Notes: generated by a model not told the origin, from the letters alone. DNA of 34,270 nt from Pseudomonadota bacterium (GCA_030684355.1 JAUXTN010000034.1:1-34270), one strand, 5' to 3'; counted from the stretch's first letter, positions 1 to 8,191 are shown. Made by a program: numbers and translations.

Positions 1-1482
1 GGCTGCGGCTGCGGCTGCGGGCGCGAGGGCGGCGGTGTTCGGAGCCGTGCCGACCTGCGTGCTCGTCGCGATGGGGGCCGTGCCGCTGCCGTCCCCGTTG
101 GAGCGCGTCACGTCCCCGCGCATGCGCGTGTCGCGGTCGGCGCTCTTGTTCCGATCGCTCACGTACCGCGCGGCGGCATCCGCCACGGCGGCGGCGTCGC
201 CCTCGCTCCGCACGAAGGGGACGAACTCGGAGACGGCCTCGCCGCCGGCGCCGCCCCCGTCGTCTCCGCCGGCCTCCTTCACGCGGGCCTGGGGCGGGGG
301 TACCTGCGGCGCCGCACCCCGGCGTTGCGGGTCGGCGGGCTTGGGGGGCCGCGCGTCCGGCTGCGAACGGGCTTGAGGGGGCGGCGTGGGGGCGGGCGGC
401 GGGGGAGGGCGCGCCGCGACGGGGGGCGCTGGGACCGCGGGGTTCGGGGCACCCGGCGTGGGGGCCGCGGGCGTGGGCTTCGCGGCGGCGGTGACCGGGG
501 GCTTTGGGGGGGGCGGAGCGGTCTCCGGGGGGCCGGCTTTCGGTCGCTCCGCGGTGGACTCCTCCCGCTTCGGTGGCGCCGTGGCCTCCTTCGCTGTGGC
601 CGCCTTCTCCGTGGCCGCCTTCGCCTTCGCCTTCTCCTTCTCCTCGGCCGTGGCCACCTCCGTCGGCTGGACGACGGCCTTCTGCGCGGTCGCGTTCTCC
701 ATCGACGAGCGCTCCGCCTTCTTCGCCGGCTCCTTTCGCGTCGCCTCCGCCTTCTCCTTCGGCTTCTCCGTCCGCGCCTGCTCCGTCTTCGGCTCCTTCC
801 GCTTCGCCGCGGCGCTGGCCACCGCCGCGTTCTTCACGGCCTCCGCCTTCTCGGACTCGGCCTTGGCGAACTCCGTCCGCGCCGCCGCTTCCTCCTGCTC
901 CGCCCGCGCGACCTTCTCCGCGGCTCCCGCACGCTCTGGCGCCCGCCGCGTGGCCAAGAGCGCCGCCTCGGCCTCCGCCTTCTTCGCGATGCCGACCTTC
1001 GCCTGCGCGCGACGCACGGCCTCCTGCCGTTCGGCTTCCTCGACGGGCTCCCGCGCTTTGGGGGCCACGGCGGCAGCCACCCGCGCCCTCTCCAGCGTGG
1101 CCTCGGCTTGCCGGGCCTCCAGCGCCCGCACCGTCGCGCTGCGCACGACCTCGTCGAGCCTCGCGGCGTGGTCCACCGCCTCGGCCCTCGCCGCCTCGGC
1201 CGCCACGAGCCGGATCCGCGCGTTCACCGCCGTCACCGCCGCCCGCTCCGCCTCGTTTCGCGTCGCCTCCGCGCGGCTCGGGCTCGCCATGGCCGCGTTC
1301 TCGCGCGCCTCGAGACGCTCATCGAGCGCGGCGGCCTCGAGCGGATCCAGGAGCTCTACGCGGGTCAGCGGCTCCTCGGGAGGCGGCGGTGGGGGCGCCG
1401 CCAGGATCCACGCAGCGGGCGCGGCATGGAGGGCGCCGGAGAACAGGAGGCACGACGCCATGCGCCGGAGGTCCCGCCCCAT
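1..1482 (-). CDS. Ala/Lys/Glu-rich TolA-like exported protein (3' end outside window)
   Basis: The minus-strand frame is open from an ATG at 1482 to the window edge (494 codons, no stop), so the protein is cut off C-terminally. Residues 1-30 have a basic start (RDLRR) followed by a hydrophobic stretch that could be a signal peptide or membrane anchor. A second in-frame ATG lies at 1461. Residues 45-310 are a long, probably coiled-coil or helical region of Ala, Glu, Lys and Arg (runs such as EKEKAKAKAATEKAATAKEA). A Pro-rich segment and a Gly/Asp-rich linker follow, then a more ordinary stretch containing EFVPFVRSEGDAAAVADA. The composition resembles TolA or TonB linkers that span the periplasm, but no TolA C-terminal domain is visible. 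Function is unknown. It is divergent from the ferredoxin gene. The long plus-strand frames over this stretch are mirror images of its GC-rich codons. Confidence 0.75.
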   Translation of the reverse strand, partial: MGRDLRRMASCLLFSGALHAAPAAWILAAPPPPPPEEPLTRVELLDPLEAAALDERLEARENAAMASPSRAEATRNEAERAAVTAVNARIRLVAAEAARAEAVDHAARLDEVVRSATVRALEARQAEATLERARVAAAVAPKAREPVEEAERQEAVRRAQAKVGIAKKAEAEAALLATRRAPERAGAAEKVARAEQEEAAARTEFAKAESEKAEAVKNAAVASAAAKRKEPKTEQARTEKPKEKAEATRKEPAKKAERSSMENATAQKAVVQPTEVATAEEKEKAKAKAATEKAATAKEATAPPKREESTAERPKAGPPETAPPPPKPPVTAAAKPTPAAPTPGAPNPAVPAPPVAARPPPPPAPTPPPQARSQPDARPPKPADPQRRGAAPQVPPPQARVKEAGGDDGGGAGGEAVSEFVPFVRSEGDAAAVADAAARYVSDRNKSADRDTRMRGDVTRSNGDGSGTAPIATSTQVGTAPNTAALAPAAAAAA

Positions 1483-1566
1483 GCGTCGGGGAGGGCTCGA
1501 GTGGCGGGAGGCGTCCACGCGGTTCCGTAGCTCGTACATAGCCACCGGGGGCGCCTTGTGCCGCAC

Positions 1567-1576
1567 GCTACGTAGC
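1567..1576. promoter_or_regulatory. 10-bp palindrome in a divergent intergenic region
   Basis: GCTACGTAGC is a perfect 10-bp palindrome in the 142-bp gap between the divergent TolA-like and ferredoxin genes. It could be an operator for a dimeric regulator. There is no second copy or known consensus to support this, and a chance palindrome is possible. Confidence 0.2.
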
Positions 1577-1624
1577 GAGGCGGTGGACCTTGCGCGGGGC
1601 CATCGCGCGGTTCAGAGTGGGGGC

Positions 1625-2074
1625 ATGTCGGATGAACCGGGCCTCCCGTTCCGCGTGCTCCGGCGCGGCTTGCGTGCGGCGAGCCGCGCGGGCGCGACCG
1701 TGGTCGAGCGGGTGCTCCGGAACGAGTCGCAAGTGGCGCCCTTCCTCGGCCGGGCGCCTGGGCTGGCCCCCCAACGCGCGCCCACGGGCCCCGTCGAGGT
1801 GCGCTTCGGCGCCACCAGCGTACGCGTCGCGCGCGGCACCACGCTGCTCGAGGCCGCCGAGGCCGGTCGCCTGGATCTCCGCCACTACTGCGGCGGGAAC
1901 TCCTCCTGCGGCACCTGCCGGATCGTCGTGGTGAAGGGCCACCGGAACCTGTCGAAGCGCGAGGGCATGGAGGAGATGGCGCTGGGCGCCGACCACGTCT
2001 CCCGCGGGGACCGCCTCGCGTGCCAGGCGCAGGTGCTCGGAGAGGTCGAGATCGAGATCCCCGAGTGGTTCTGA
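1625..2074 (+). CDS. [2Fe-2S] ferredoxin with N-terminal extension
   Basis: 149-residue protein. The C-terminal 95 residues form a plant/adrenodoxin-type [2Fe-2S] ferredoxin domain. The ligands are Cys89, Cys95 and Cys98 in the spacing C-x5-C-x2-C (CGGNSSCGTC), plus Cys133 in LACQAQV. The first 50 residues are a basic, Arg-rich extension without a clear signal peptide, so the protein is probably cytoplasmic or peripheral to the membrane. It would carry single electrons to an oxygenase, hydroxylase or reductase, but no partner is encoded beside it. The start is the first ATG giving a sensible N terminus. The open frame continues upstream to 386, but that part is the shadow of the opposite-strand gene. 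No strong Shine-Dalgarno is seen. A second [2Fe-2S] ferredoxin lies at the far end of the window. Confidence 0.88.
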   Translation: MSDEPGLPFRVLRRGLRAASRAGATVVERVLRNESQVAPFLGRAPGLAPQRAPTGPVEVRFGATSVRVARGTTLLEAAEAGRLDLRHYCGGNSSCGTCRIVVVKGHRNLSKREGMEEMALGADHVSRGDRLACQAQVLGEVEIEIPEWF

Positions 2075-2085
2075 CGGTGCGCGCT

Positions 2086-2091
2086 TAGACT
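2086..2091 (+). promoter_or_regulatory. -10-like hexamer TAGACT, 5 nt before a GTG start
   Basis: TAGACT stands 5 nt upstream of the GTG at 2097, with no Shine-Dalgarno between them. Transcription starting about 7 nt after the hexamer would give a leaderless mRNA beginning at the start codon. The same arrangement precedes the biotin carboxylase gene. Confidence 0.4.
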
Positions 2092-2096
2092 TCTGC

Positions 2097-2585
2097 GTGC
2101 CTCCCGCCGCTCATCGCCTCTCGCTCCTCCTCCTCCCCCCCGATCCCGACGGCCCCGTCGATGTCGTGACGCAGCTCTACGAGCAGCTCCGCGCCACCGG
2201 ACGCATCGCGCCGGACGGTGCCCCGGGGCCGCACCCCCTCGTGGACGGCGGCTTCGCGCGCGCCCGGGTCGAGACCTTCCCGCGCGTCCAGTTCGCGTCG
2301 AGCGGGCAGGGGGGCTTCCGCGTGTCGTGCCCGGTGAACGGCTCCAACCAGGTACAGGCCTTCAACCGGGCGCTGGAGGCGTGGCGGGACGGCGGGCCGC
2401 GAACCGTCCCGTTCCCATGCGGGCACACCCACGATCTGGTCGATCTGCACTACGACCCGGACGCCGGGTTCGCCCGGGGTTGGCTCGCGCTCATCGACGT
2501 CCAGAGCGTGGAGCTCGTCGCCGACGCGCTGGAGGATGTGGAGCGCTGGATGGAGGGCGTGCGCATCGTCGTGCGACGCGGATAG
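2097..2585 (+). CDS. Hypothetical protein with Cys/His motif
   Basis: 162-residue soluble protein that I cannot assign to a named family. The N-terminal 35 residues begin SLLLLPPDPDGPVDVVTQLY and look like an alpha/beta start. Two Cys/His clusters are visible: Cys78 in RVSCPVNGSN, and Cys108, His110 and His112 in FPCGHTHDL. Together they could form a small metal site, but this is inference. The segment LHYDPDAGFARGWLALIDV followed by a short acidic helix suggests a compact folded domain. The GTG start at 2097 is preferred because it follows the ferredoxin stop by 22 nt and sits just after a TAGACT hexamer. The gene ends 22 nt before the lipoprotein start. Confidence 0.65.
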   Translation: MPPAAHRLSLLLLPPDPDGPVDVVTQLYEQLRATGRIAPDGAPGPHPLVDGGFARARVETFPRVQFASSGQGGFRVSCPVNGSNQVQAFNRALEAWRDGGPRTVPFPCGHTHDLVDLHYDPDAGFARGWLALIDVQSVELVADALEDVERWMEGVRIVVRRG

Positions 2586-2588
2586 AGT
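2583..2588 (+). promoter_or_regulatory. -10-like hexamer TAGAGT
   Basis: TAGAGT overlaps the stop codon of the upstream gene and lies 19 nt before the lipoprotein ATG. A GGAG Shine-Dalgarno (2598-2601) lies between them. A short leader of about 12 nt would result. It resembles the other TAnnnT elements in the window, and no -35 box is claimed. Confidence 0.3.
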
Positions 2589-2607
2589 GTCGCGCTCGGA
2601 GCTACCC

Positions 2608-3423
2608 ATGCGCCTCCTCCTCCTTCTCCTCCTCGCCTGCACCGGCGCCCCCAAGGACGACACCGGCTCCGCCGCCGACACCGATACGGACACGGACGCC
2701 GATACGGACACGGACACGGACGCGGACACCGACGTCGTGCGGAACAGCGCCATCTCCGGCATGGTCGTCTTCGAGGACGGCTCGCCCGCCTCCGGGATGG
2801 AGGTCCAGATCTGCTCGACCGTGTGCCGTTACCTCACGACGGACGCGGCCGGGTACTTCGGTATCGCCAACCTCGAGGCCGCGCTCTTCAAGGTCGACGC
2901 CATCGGGGCCAGCTACGGGACCCCCGGCTACGGCAACGCGCTCGTCGGCGTCGATCTCGCGCAGGACCAGGTCTTCGAGATCGCCCCCGCCATGGTCGCG
3001 CCGCCCATCGACGGGCCGGTCGTCGTGAACGAGGCGTCGGGGTCGCAGTCCTACACGGCGGGCCAGGTCACGTTGACCTTCGCGGCCTCGTCCCTCTCGA
3101 TGCCGTTCGGCGCCGTCGACAGCGACACCGGGAACTTCGACCTCTACGCCGGCGTGCTCGAAGGCGCGGCCGTGCCCGCCCACTGGGCGGTCACCCCCTC
3201 CTTCACCGTGAACCTCCTGCCGTGGGGCTCCGAGCTCGAAGCGCCCATGGATGTCGTCGTGACCGGCCTCACCTCGGCCGACGGCACCTATGACGTGTAC
3301 GCGCTCGAAGAGTACGGCGCCGTCGAGGGCCCCCTCGGGACCGCCACCGTGGTCGCCGGAACCGCGACCGCCTCCGGCCTGCAGCCCGCCGTCTGGACGT
3401 GGCTCCTGTTCGTCCCGGCGTGA
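2608..3423 (+). CDS. Asp/Thr-repeat lipoprotein with carboxypeptidase-regulatory-like domain
   Basis: 271-residue predicted lipoprotein. A Leu-rich signal peptide ends in the lipobox LLAC, with Cys11 as the lipidation site. An alternating Asp-Thr run at residues 24-42 follows, a flexible acidic spacer that would lift the domain off the membrane. From residue 48, SGMVVFEDGSPASGMEVQIC and the following TDAAGYFGIANLE match the beta-sandwich style of carboxypeptidase-regulatory-like (transthyretin-like) domains. The remainder is beta-rich and unassigned. The inner start at 2608 is chosen over the longer frame from 2536 because it begins the signal peptide and has GGAG upstream. The stop overlaps the next start (GTGA), so the two genes are probably translationally coupled. 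Confidence 0.82.
   Translation: MRLLLLLLLACTGAPKDDTGSAADTDTDTDADTDTDTDADTDVVRNSAISGMVVFEDGSPASGMEVQICSTVCRYLTTDAAGYFGIANLEAALFKVDAIGASYGTPGYGNALVGVDLAQDQVFEIAPAMVAPPIDGPVVVNEASGSQSYTAGQVTLTFAASSLSMPFGAVDSDTGNFDLYAGVLEGAAVPAHWAVTPSFTVNLLPWGSELEAPMDVVVTGLTSADGTYDVYALEEYGAVEGPLGTATVVAGTATASGLQPAVWTWLLFVPA
2677..2733 (+). repeat. Tandem hexamer repeat encoding Asp-Thr
   Basis: Near-identical GACACG/GATACG/GACGCC hexamers run for 57 bp inside the lipoprotein gene and encode the Asp-Thr/Asp-Ala spacer. Such repeats can change length by slippage. The codon mix is partly diversified, so no recent expansion is evident. Confidence 0.75.
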
Positions 3424-3911
3424 CCCCGGGCGGCGCGTCGACGGACGCCCTCCTCGACGCCCTGGACCGGGTCCGCGAGGTGCGCGGCTCGGTGCCGCTC
3501 TTCGACGCGCTGGTGGCCGACGATCCCCAGCGCGTGCGGGCCACCCTCATGACCTGCCCCCGCCATCCCCTCCACGACGCGCTCGTGGCGTGGCTCGCGG
3601 CGCGTGGGATCGCGCCGCCGGAAGCCGAGGGGGCGGCCGCCGCGCTCGCCCGGCACGGGATCGCCGACGTCGATGCCTACGTGGCGGCGAGTGGCGCACG
3701 CGAGGCCGCGCTCGCTCGAGCCCTGGACACCGCGCGCGGGGAGCGTGACCTTGCCCTGCGGGCCGCCAACGCCTACGCGCTGGTCGCCGCCCTGCTGGCG
3801 ATCGTCGCGATCGTCGGATGGTTCGGCGCGCTCGGCGGGTTTCCGCTCCCGGAGGAGCCTCCGCCGGCACCGACGCCGCTCTCGCCTCGCACGCCCTCGG
3901 AGGACCCGTGA
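3420..3911 (+). CDS. Hypothetical C-terminally membrane-anchored protein
   Basis: 163-residue protein. Residues 1-120 are helical, Ala/Arg/Asp-rich and without signal peptide (for example LLDALDRVREVRGSVPLFDA). A single hydrophobic segment near residues 118-142 (AYALVAALLAIVAIVGWFGA) comes next, and a short Pro-rich tail ends the protein. This predicts a cytoplasmic domain anchored by a late transmembrane helix. I do not recognise the family. The GTG at 3420 is preferred over ATG 3399 because it forms a GTGA overlap with the lipoprotein stop. The gene in turn overlaps the M50 protease start in the same way. Sitting between a lipoprotein and an intramembrane protease, it might be a substrate or adaptor, but that is inference. 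Confidence 0.65.
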   Translation: MTPGGASTDALLDALDRVREVRGSVPLFDALVADDPQRVRATLMTCPRHPLHDALVAWLAARGIAPPEAEGAAAALARHGIADVDAYVAASGAREAALARALDTARGERDLALRAANAYALVAALLAIVAIVGWFGALGGFPLPEEPPPAPTPLSPRTPSEDP

Positions 3912-4558
3912 ACGACATCCAGCTCGGCCGATTGTTCGGCTTCCCCGTGACGCTGCAGCCCTCCGCACTGGCGATCCTGGCGTTCTTCGTGCTCTCCGGC
4001 GCCAGGAACGGCGCCCACTCCGCCTACTACAGCTTCATGCTGACGTTGGTGATCTTCGCGTCGATCATGGTCCACGAGCTCGGCCACGCCTTCGTCGCCC
4101 GCGCGTACGGCCTGGGTCCCATCGCGATCACGCTCCACGGCTTCGGCGGCCTCACCCGGTTCACGCAGGCGCCGCAGCCGAAGCAGGGCATCTTCATCAC
4201 GCTCGCGGGGCCCATCGCCGGCTTCCTGCTGGGCCTCCTCGCGCTGGTGGGCACGTTCTTCATCCAGACGCCCGTGGTCGGCAGCCTCCTCGCGACCGCC
4301 ACCACCTTCAACCTCTTCTGGAGCGCGTTCAACCTGCTCCCGATGTACCCGCTGGACGGCGGGATCGTGACCTACCACGGCCTCTCGCTCTGGAAGCGGC
4401 CGGAGATCGCGCTCCTCTGGGCCGCGCGGCTCGGGGTGCTCGTGGCGGTCGGTGTCGGGACCGCGGCGGCGGTCCGCGGGGAGATCTTCATCGGCATCAT
4501 CGCGCTCATGTCCTTGGCCCGCAGCGTCCCGATCGTGATGGCCACCTCCAAGGCGTAG
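3908..4558 (+). CDS. M50 family (site-2-type) intramembrane metalloprotease
   Basis: 216-residue polytopic membrane protein. The zinc motif HExxH is HELGH at residues 56-60. The third-ligand motif N-x2-P-x2-P-L-D-G is NLLPMYPLDGG (residues 142-152, Asp150). Both lie in hydrophobic segments, as in compact M50B/SpoIVFB-like proteases. No PDZ or CBS domain is present. Such enzymes cut transmembrane segments of regulators such as anti-sigma factors. The natural substrate is not obvious, although the upstream gene encodes a single-span protein and an anti-sigma factor lies 26 kb away. The GTG start at 3908 overlaps the previous stop (GTGA) and gives the family's typical short N terminus. Confidence 0.9.
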   Translation: MNDIQLGRLFGFPVTLQPSALAILAFFVLSGARNGAHSAYYSFMLTLVIFASIMVHELGHAFVARAYGLGPIAITLHGFGGLTRFTQAPQPKQGIFITLAGPIAGFLLGLLALVGTFFIQTPVVGSLLATATTFNLFWSAFNLLPMYPLDGGIVTYHGLSLWKRPEIALLWAARLGVLVAVGVGTAAAVRGEIFIGIIALMSLARSVPIVMATSKA

Positions 4559-4611
4559 TCCGGGTCGTCATCGGGCCCCGTGCCCCGCCGGGATCGGATA
4601 GGCGCGCCGGC

Positions 4612-6396
4612 ATGAATCTCATGTCGTCGGCGCGAAGCGTGCGGATCGTTCGGGGAGACAAGGCCGAGGAGCTCTCGCCGGGTGGCACGGGCCTCGCCCG
4701 GGCGGTGGACCAGGCGGGCGCGAGCGCGCTCGCGGCGCTCCTGGCGGACGGCGCGGACGGGATCGAGCTCGAAGACGCCGACGTGACCGTGCGCGTCGAG
4801 CGGGACGGCGACTCCGCGCGCGTCTCCACGAGCTGGGCCACGGGCGAGCGGCACGTGCAGGATGTCCCGCTGCCCGGGCGTGGGCGTCCGGTCGCGGACC
4901 TCGCGGCGGCGCTCCACGACCCCGGCCGCACCCTCCGGTGGCACGAGGGGCGTTGGTGGGAAGGGGAGGGGCCGGCGGAGCTCGTGGTCCCCGCGATGCG
5001 GCCCGATCGGCTCGGGGCGCCCTCGTTCCGCGAGGCCCACGGCGTCCGCTACAACTACGTGGCGGGCGCGATGGCGGGCGGCATCGCCTCCCCGGAGCTC
5101 GTCACCGCGATGAGCCACGCGGGCTACCTCGGCTACTTCGGGGCCGGCGGCCTCCCGGTCGAGGCCGTGCGGGACGGCGTCCGGGCGATCAAGGCGGCGG
5201 TGGGCGACAGGCCGGCGGGGTTCAACCTCCTGCACAACCCCGCGGAGCCCGCGGTGGAGGAGGCCACGGTCGACCTCTTCCTGGAGCACGGCTGCACGGA
5301 GGTCGACGCCAGCGCGTTCATGGGCCTCACGGCGGCGGTGGTTCGATACCGGCTGCACGGCATCCACGAGGTCGACGGCAAGATCGTGACGCCGAACCGG
5401 GTGAGCGCGAAGGTCTCGCGGCCCGAGGTCGCCGAGCCCTTCCTGCGCCCCGCCCCGGCGAAGCTGCTCGAGGGGCTGGTGGCCGCGGGGAAGCTGACCC
5501 CGCGCCAGGCCGAGCTCGCGCGCAAGGTGCCGGTGGCGGAGGACATCACTGCCGAGGCCGACAGCGGCGGGCACACCGACCGTCGCCCGCTCCCCGTGCT
5601 CATCCCGCTCTTCCGTCGGCTCGCTTCGCGCATCGCCGCGGAAGAGGGCTACGCGGTCCGCCCGCGCATCGGCGCCGCCGGCGGGATCGGGGATCCCTCG
5701 TCGCTCGCCGCGGCGATGACCCTCGGCGCCGACTACGTGATGACGGGGTCGATCAACCAGGCGACCCCCGAGGCCGGCACGTCCGACGCCGTGCGCGAGA
5801 TGCTCGCCCAGGCCGGGTACGCCGACGTAACGATGGGCCCGGCGCCCGACATGTTCGAGATGGGCGCGCAGGTCCAGGTGCTCTCGCGCGGCACGATGTA
5901 TGCCCAACGCGCCGCGCGGCTCTACGAGCTCTACCGCGGCTACGGGGGATTGGACGAGATCCCCCCCGCCGACCGGGAGCGCCTGGAGAAGCAGATCTTC
6001 CAGCGCCCGATCGCCGAGGTGTGGGCGGAGACCGAGGCGTTCTGGGCGGCGCGGGACCCGCGGGAGCTTCAGCGCGCGCGGGAGGATCGTCGGCACCAGA
6101 TGGCGCTCTGCTTCCGCTGGTACCTCGGCCTGTCCAGCCGCTGGGCGCGGGTGGGGGACGCCTCGCGGAAGCGCGACTACCAGGTGTGGTGCGGCCCCGC
6201 GATGGGCCTCTTCAACGACTGGGTGCGCGGCTCGTGGCTGGAGCCCCTCGGCGCGCGCTCGGTCGTCACCATCGCCGACACGTTGATGCGGGGCGCCTGC
6301 GTGGCCCTGCGCTTGCAGATCGCCGCGGCCGGGCCCGCGCTACTTCCCGAAGCGGCGTGGCGTGTCGTACCCTGGCGCGCAAATGGAAATGCCTGA
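4612..6396 (+). CDS. PfaD-family flavoprotein (2-nitropropane dioxygenase / trans-acting enoyl reductase type)
   Basis: 594-residue protein. Residues 1-125 are a poorly conserved N-terminal part. The TIM-barrel of the FMN-dependent enoyl-reductase/nitronate monooxygenase superfamily begins near HGVRYNYVAGAMAGGIASPE. Hallmarks are RIGAAGGIGDPSSLAAAMTL, GADYVMTGSINQATPEAGTS (FMN-phosphate region), then MFEMGAQVQVLSRGTMYAQR and YGGLDEIP, which are characteristic of PfaD. PfaD acts in trans as the enoyl reductase of polyunsaturated fatty acid or polyketide synthases. No pfaA, pfaB or pfaC homologue lies in the window, so the partner synthase must be elsewhere or the protein acts alone. The start at 4612 is the first ATG; the longer frame overlaps the M50 gene. 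Its 3' end overlaps the next gene by 14 nt. Confidence 0.88.
   Translation: MNLMSSARSVRIVRGDKAEELSPGGTGLARAVDQAGASALAALLADGADGIELEDADVTVRVERDGDSARVSTSWATGERHVQDVPLPGRGRPVADLAAALHDPGRTLRWHEGRWWEGEGPAELVVPAMRPDRLGAPSFREAHGVRYNYVAGAMAGGIASPELVTAMSHAGYLGYFGAGGLPVEAVRDGVRAIKAAVGDRPAGFNLLHNPAEPAVEEATVDLFLEHGCTEVDASAFMGLTAAVVRYRLHGIHEVDGKIVTPNRVSAKVSRPEVAEPFLRPAPAKLLEGLVAAGKLTPRQAELARKVPVAEDITAEADSGGHTDRRPLPVLIPLFRRLASRIAAEEGYAVRPRIGAAGGIGDPSSLAAAMTLGADYVMTGSINQATPEAGTSDAVREMLAQAGYADVTMGPAPDMFEMGAQVQVLSRGTMYAQRAARLYELYRGYGGLDEIPPADRERLEKQIFQRPIAEVWAETEAFWAARDPRELQRAREDRRHQMALCFRWYLGLSSRWARVGDASRKRDYQVWCGPAMGLFNDWVRGSWLEPLGARSVVTIADTLMRGACVALRLQIAAAGPALLPEAAWRVVPWRANGNA
6368..6373 (+). promoter_or_regulatory. 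-10-like hexamer TACCCT, 9 nt before ATG
   Basis: TACCCT lies inside the 3' end of the PfaD-like gene, 9 nt before the ATG at 6383, with no Shine-Dalgarno in between. It fits the short-leader or leaderless pattern seen elsewhere in the window. Confidence 0.3.
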
Positions 6397-8191
6397 TCGA
6401 CGCTGGAGATGGCTGGCGCTCGCGTCCTACGTGGTGCTGGCCGCGGTGGTCATCGGCCCGGGGAACCTCGCGTCGACGAGCGCCGTCGCGGGGGTCGGGG
6501 TTGACCTGCCGGGCACGATCTGGATGCACTGGTGGGTCCGGACCACGCTCGAGCACTTCACGCTGCCGGTCAGCACCGACCTGTTGTTCTACCCGGACGG
6601 GAAGAACTTCTTCAACGACACCGGCGCCAACTACATCGACGCCTACCTGGGCGTGCCGCTGCAGTGGATCTTCGGCGTGCCCGGGTTCATCGAGCCGCTC
6701 GGGATCCTGGTCCTCGTTGGGAACGCCCTCGCGATGCAGGCGCTCGCGAAGGACCTGACCGGCGGCAACAGCCCGATGGCCGCGTGGGCCGCGGCGGCGA
6801 TCTTCGAGCTGAACCCCTACGCGGTGCAGCAGCTCGCGGAGGGCCGTCCGACCCAGGCGATGTTGTGGTTCGCGCTCCTCGGGACGCGCCATCTCCTCCG
6901 CATCCCGACGGGATCGTGGAAGGACGGTGCGTTGTTCGGGCTCTACGTCGTGCTCCAGGGGCTGACCTACTGGTTCATGGTGTACTTCCTCACGCTCGCG
7001 CTCTTCCCCGTGGCGTTGTGGCAGCTCGTCCGTGCGCCGAGGGTGGTCGCACCTCGCCTCGCGCTGGCGATCGGGGTGGCCCTGGGGGTCGCGGCGCCCT
7101 TCCTCGTCGGCATCTACACGCAGATCTCGGCGGGGAACGTGGGCCGGCTCGGCATGAGCGACTGGGCGCAGGGGCCGGCGGCCTCGCCCGTCCGCTGGAA
7201 GCTCACGCGGGAGCTCGTGCTCACGGCGTCGTGGTTGACGGCGCTCGGCCTCGGCGTCTGGACGTGGAAGCGCGCCTGGACGTGGATCGCGGGGCTGGGC
7301 CTCGTCCTCCTCTTCGCCGGCGGCGCGCTGCTCGACGTGACGGAACCGCCCCTCCAGAACTACTTCTTCACGTTCTTGTGGGAGCACGTGCCGATGCTCC
7401 CGCGCCTCGGCTTCCCCGAGCGGGTGGCCTCGATGGCCTTCGTGATGCTCGCGATGTGCGCCGCCGTGGGCCTCGCGCGCCTCGACCGGGTGTGGGCCGC
7501 GCTCTTCGTCGGCGTCGTGCTGGCGGAGGGGCTGTGGCGCGGCGCGATGCCGATCCCGAGCACCGCCTACCACATCCCCGACGGGAACCTGCGCATCCGC
7601 GACCAGGGCGGCGCGGTCATCTTCCTGCCGTTCGGGGCCAACGAGGACGCCATGGTCTTCCAGACCCTGCACGGCCAGCCGCTGTTCGGGGGCATGGGCG
7701 AGCGCGAGCGCGATCTGCGGCCCGCCGGCTACGAGACGCGCCTCCAGAACCGCTTCATCATCATGCTGGGTGGCACGCTCAACGACACCGAGACCCCCAT
7801 CGCGTACATCCGGGCGGATCGGGAGGCCATCGTGAAGGACTTCCGTTGGGTGTGGCTCGATCTCCGCTTCGCGCCGCCCTCGTGGAAGGCCATCGGCTAC
7901 GACCGCGAGGCGAAGTACCGCCGGCTCGTCCAGGAGCTCGGGAACCCGGCGGACTACGAGCCGGAGACCTACGCGCTCTGGGATCTGACCGCACCGATCC
8001 CGGCAAACGCGCCCGGCATGGGGCGCGATGCCACCGTGACCGGCCACGAGCTCGGACGGCTCGAGGGGGCCTCCATCGCGCCGTCGAACAACACGACGAT
8101 GGGCCTGCGCCCGCCCACGCAGACGGTCGGGCCCACCCCGGGACAGCCGCCCACGCCCGGCCAGGCGCCCCCGTTGGGCACCCAGCGCTGA
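6383..8191 (+). CDS. GT-C-like polytopic membrane protein, paralog 1
   Basis: 602-residue protein with about ten hydrophobic segments. TM1 (ALASYVVLAAVVIGP) is followed by an acidic first loop with VDLPGTIWMHWW, then LFYPDGKNFFNDTGANYIDA and the motif GRPTQAMLWF. A C-terminal soluble region contains GGAVIFLPFGANEDAMVFQT and PLFGGMGE. A Pro-rich tail ends the protein. Topology and loop motifs resemble GT-C glycosyltransferases, which use lipid-linked sugars on the outer face of the inner membrane. No proven catalytic residue can be named. It shares all these motifs with the protein at 10062-11924. The stop is 3 nt from the convergent ceramidase-like gene. The start is ATG 6383, overlapping the PfaD gene; GTG 6362 is possible. 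Confidence 0.75.
   Translation: MEMPDRRWRWLALASYVVLAAVVIGPGNLASTSAVAGVGVDLPGTIWMHWWVRTTLEHFTLPVSTDLLFYPDGKNFFNDTGANYIDAYLGVPLQWIFGVPGFIEPLGILVLVGNALAMQALAKDLTGGNSPMAAWAAAAIFELNPYAVQQLAEGRPTQAMLWFALLGTRHLLRIPTGSWKDGALFGLYVVLQGLTYWFMVYFLTLALFPVALWQLVRAPRVVAPRLALAIGVALGVAAPFLVGIYTQISAGNVGRLGMSDWAQGPAASPVRWKLTRELVLTASWLTALGLGVWTWKRAWTWIAGLGLVLLFAGGALLDVTEPPLQNYFFTFLWEHVPMLPRLGFPERVASMAFVMLAMCAAVGLARLDRVWAALFVGVVLAEGLWRGAMPIPSTAYHIPDGNLRIRDQGGAVIFLPFGANEDAMVFQTLHGQPLFGGMGERERDLRPAGYETRLQNRFIIMLGGTLNDTETPIAYIRADREAIVKDFRWVWLDLRFAPPSWKAIGYDREAKYRRLVQELGNPADYEPETYALWDLTAPIPANAPGMGRDATVTGHELGRLEGASIAPSNNTTMGLRPPTQTVGPTPGQPPTPGQAPPLGTQR

Noticed and set aside
386..1624. Long plus-strand frames at the left end
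   Set aside because: They are complementary shadows of the minus-strand Ala/Lys/Glu gene: Pro/Ser/Phe/Arg-rich, no domain. Only 1625-2074 of the longest one is a real gene.
2677..2733. CRISPR-like array
   Set aside because: The hexamer units are in frame, coding Asp-Thr, with no spacers.
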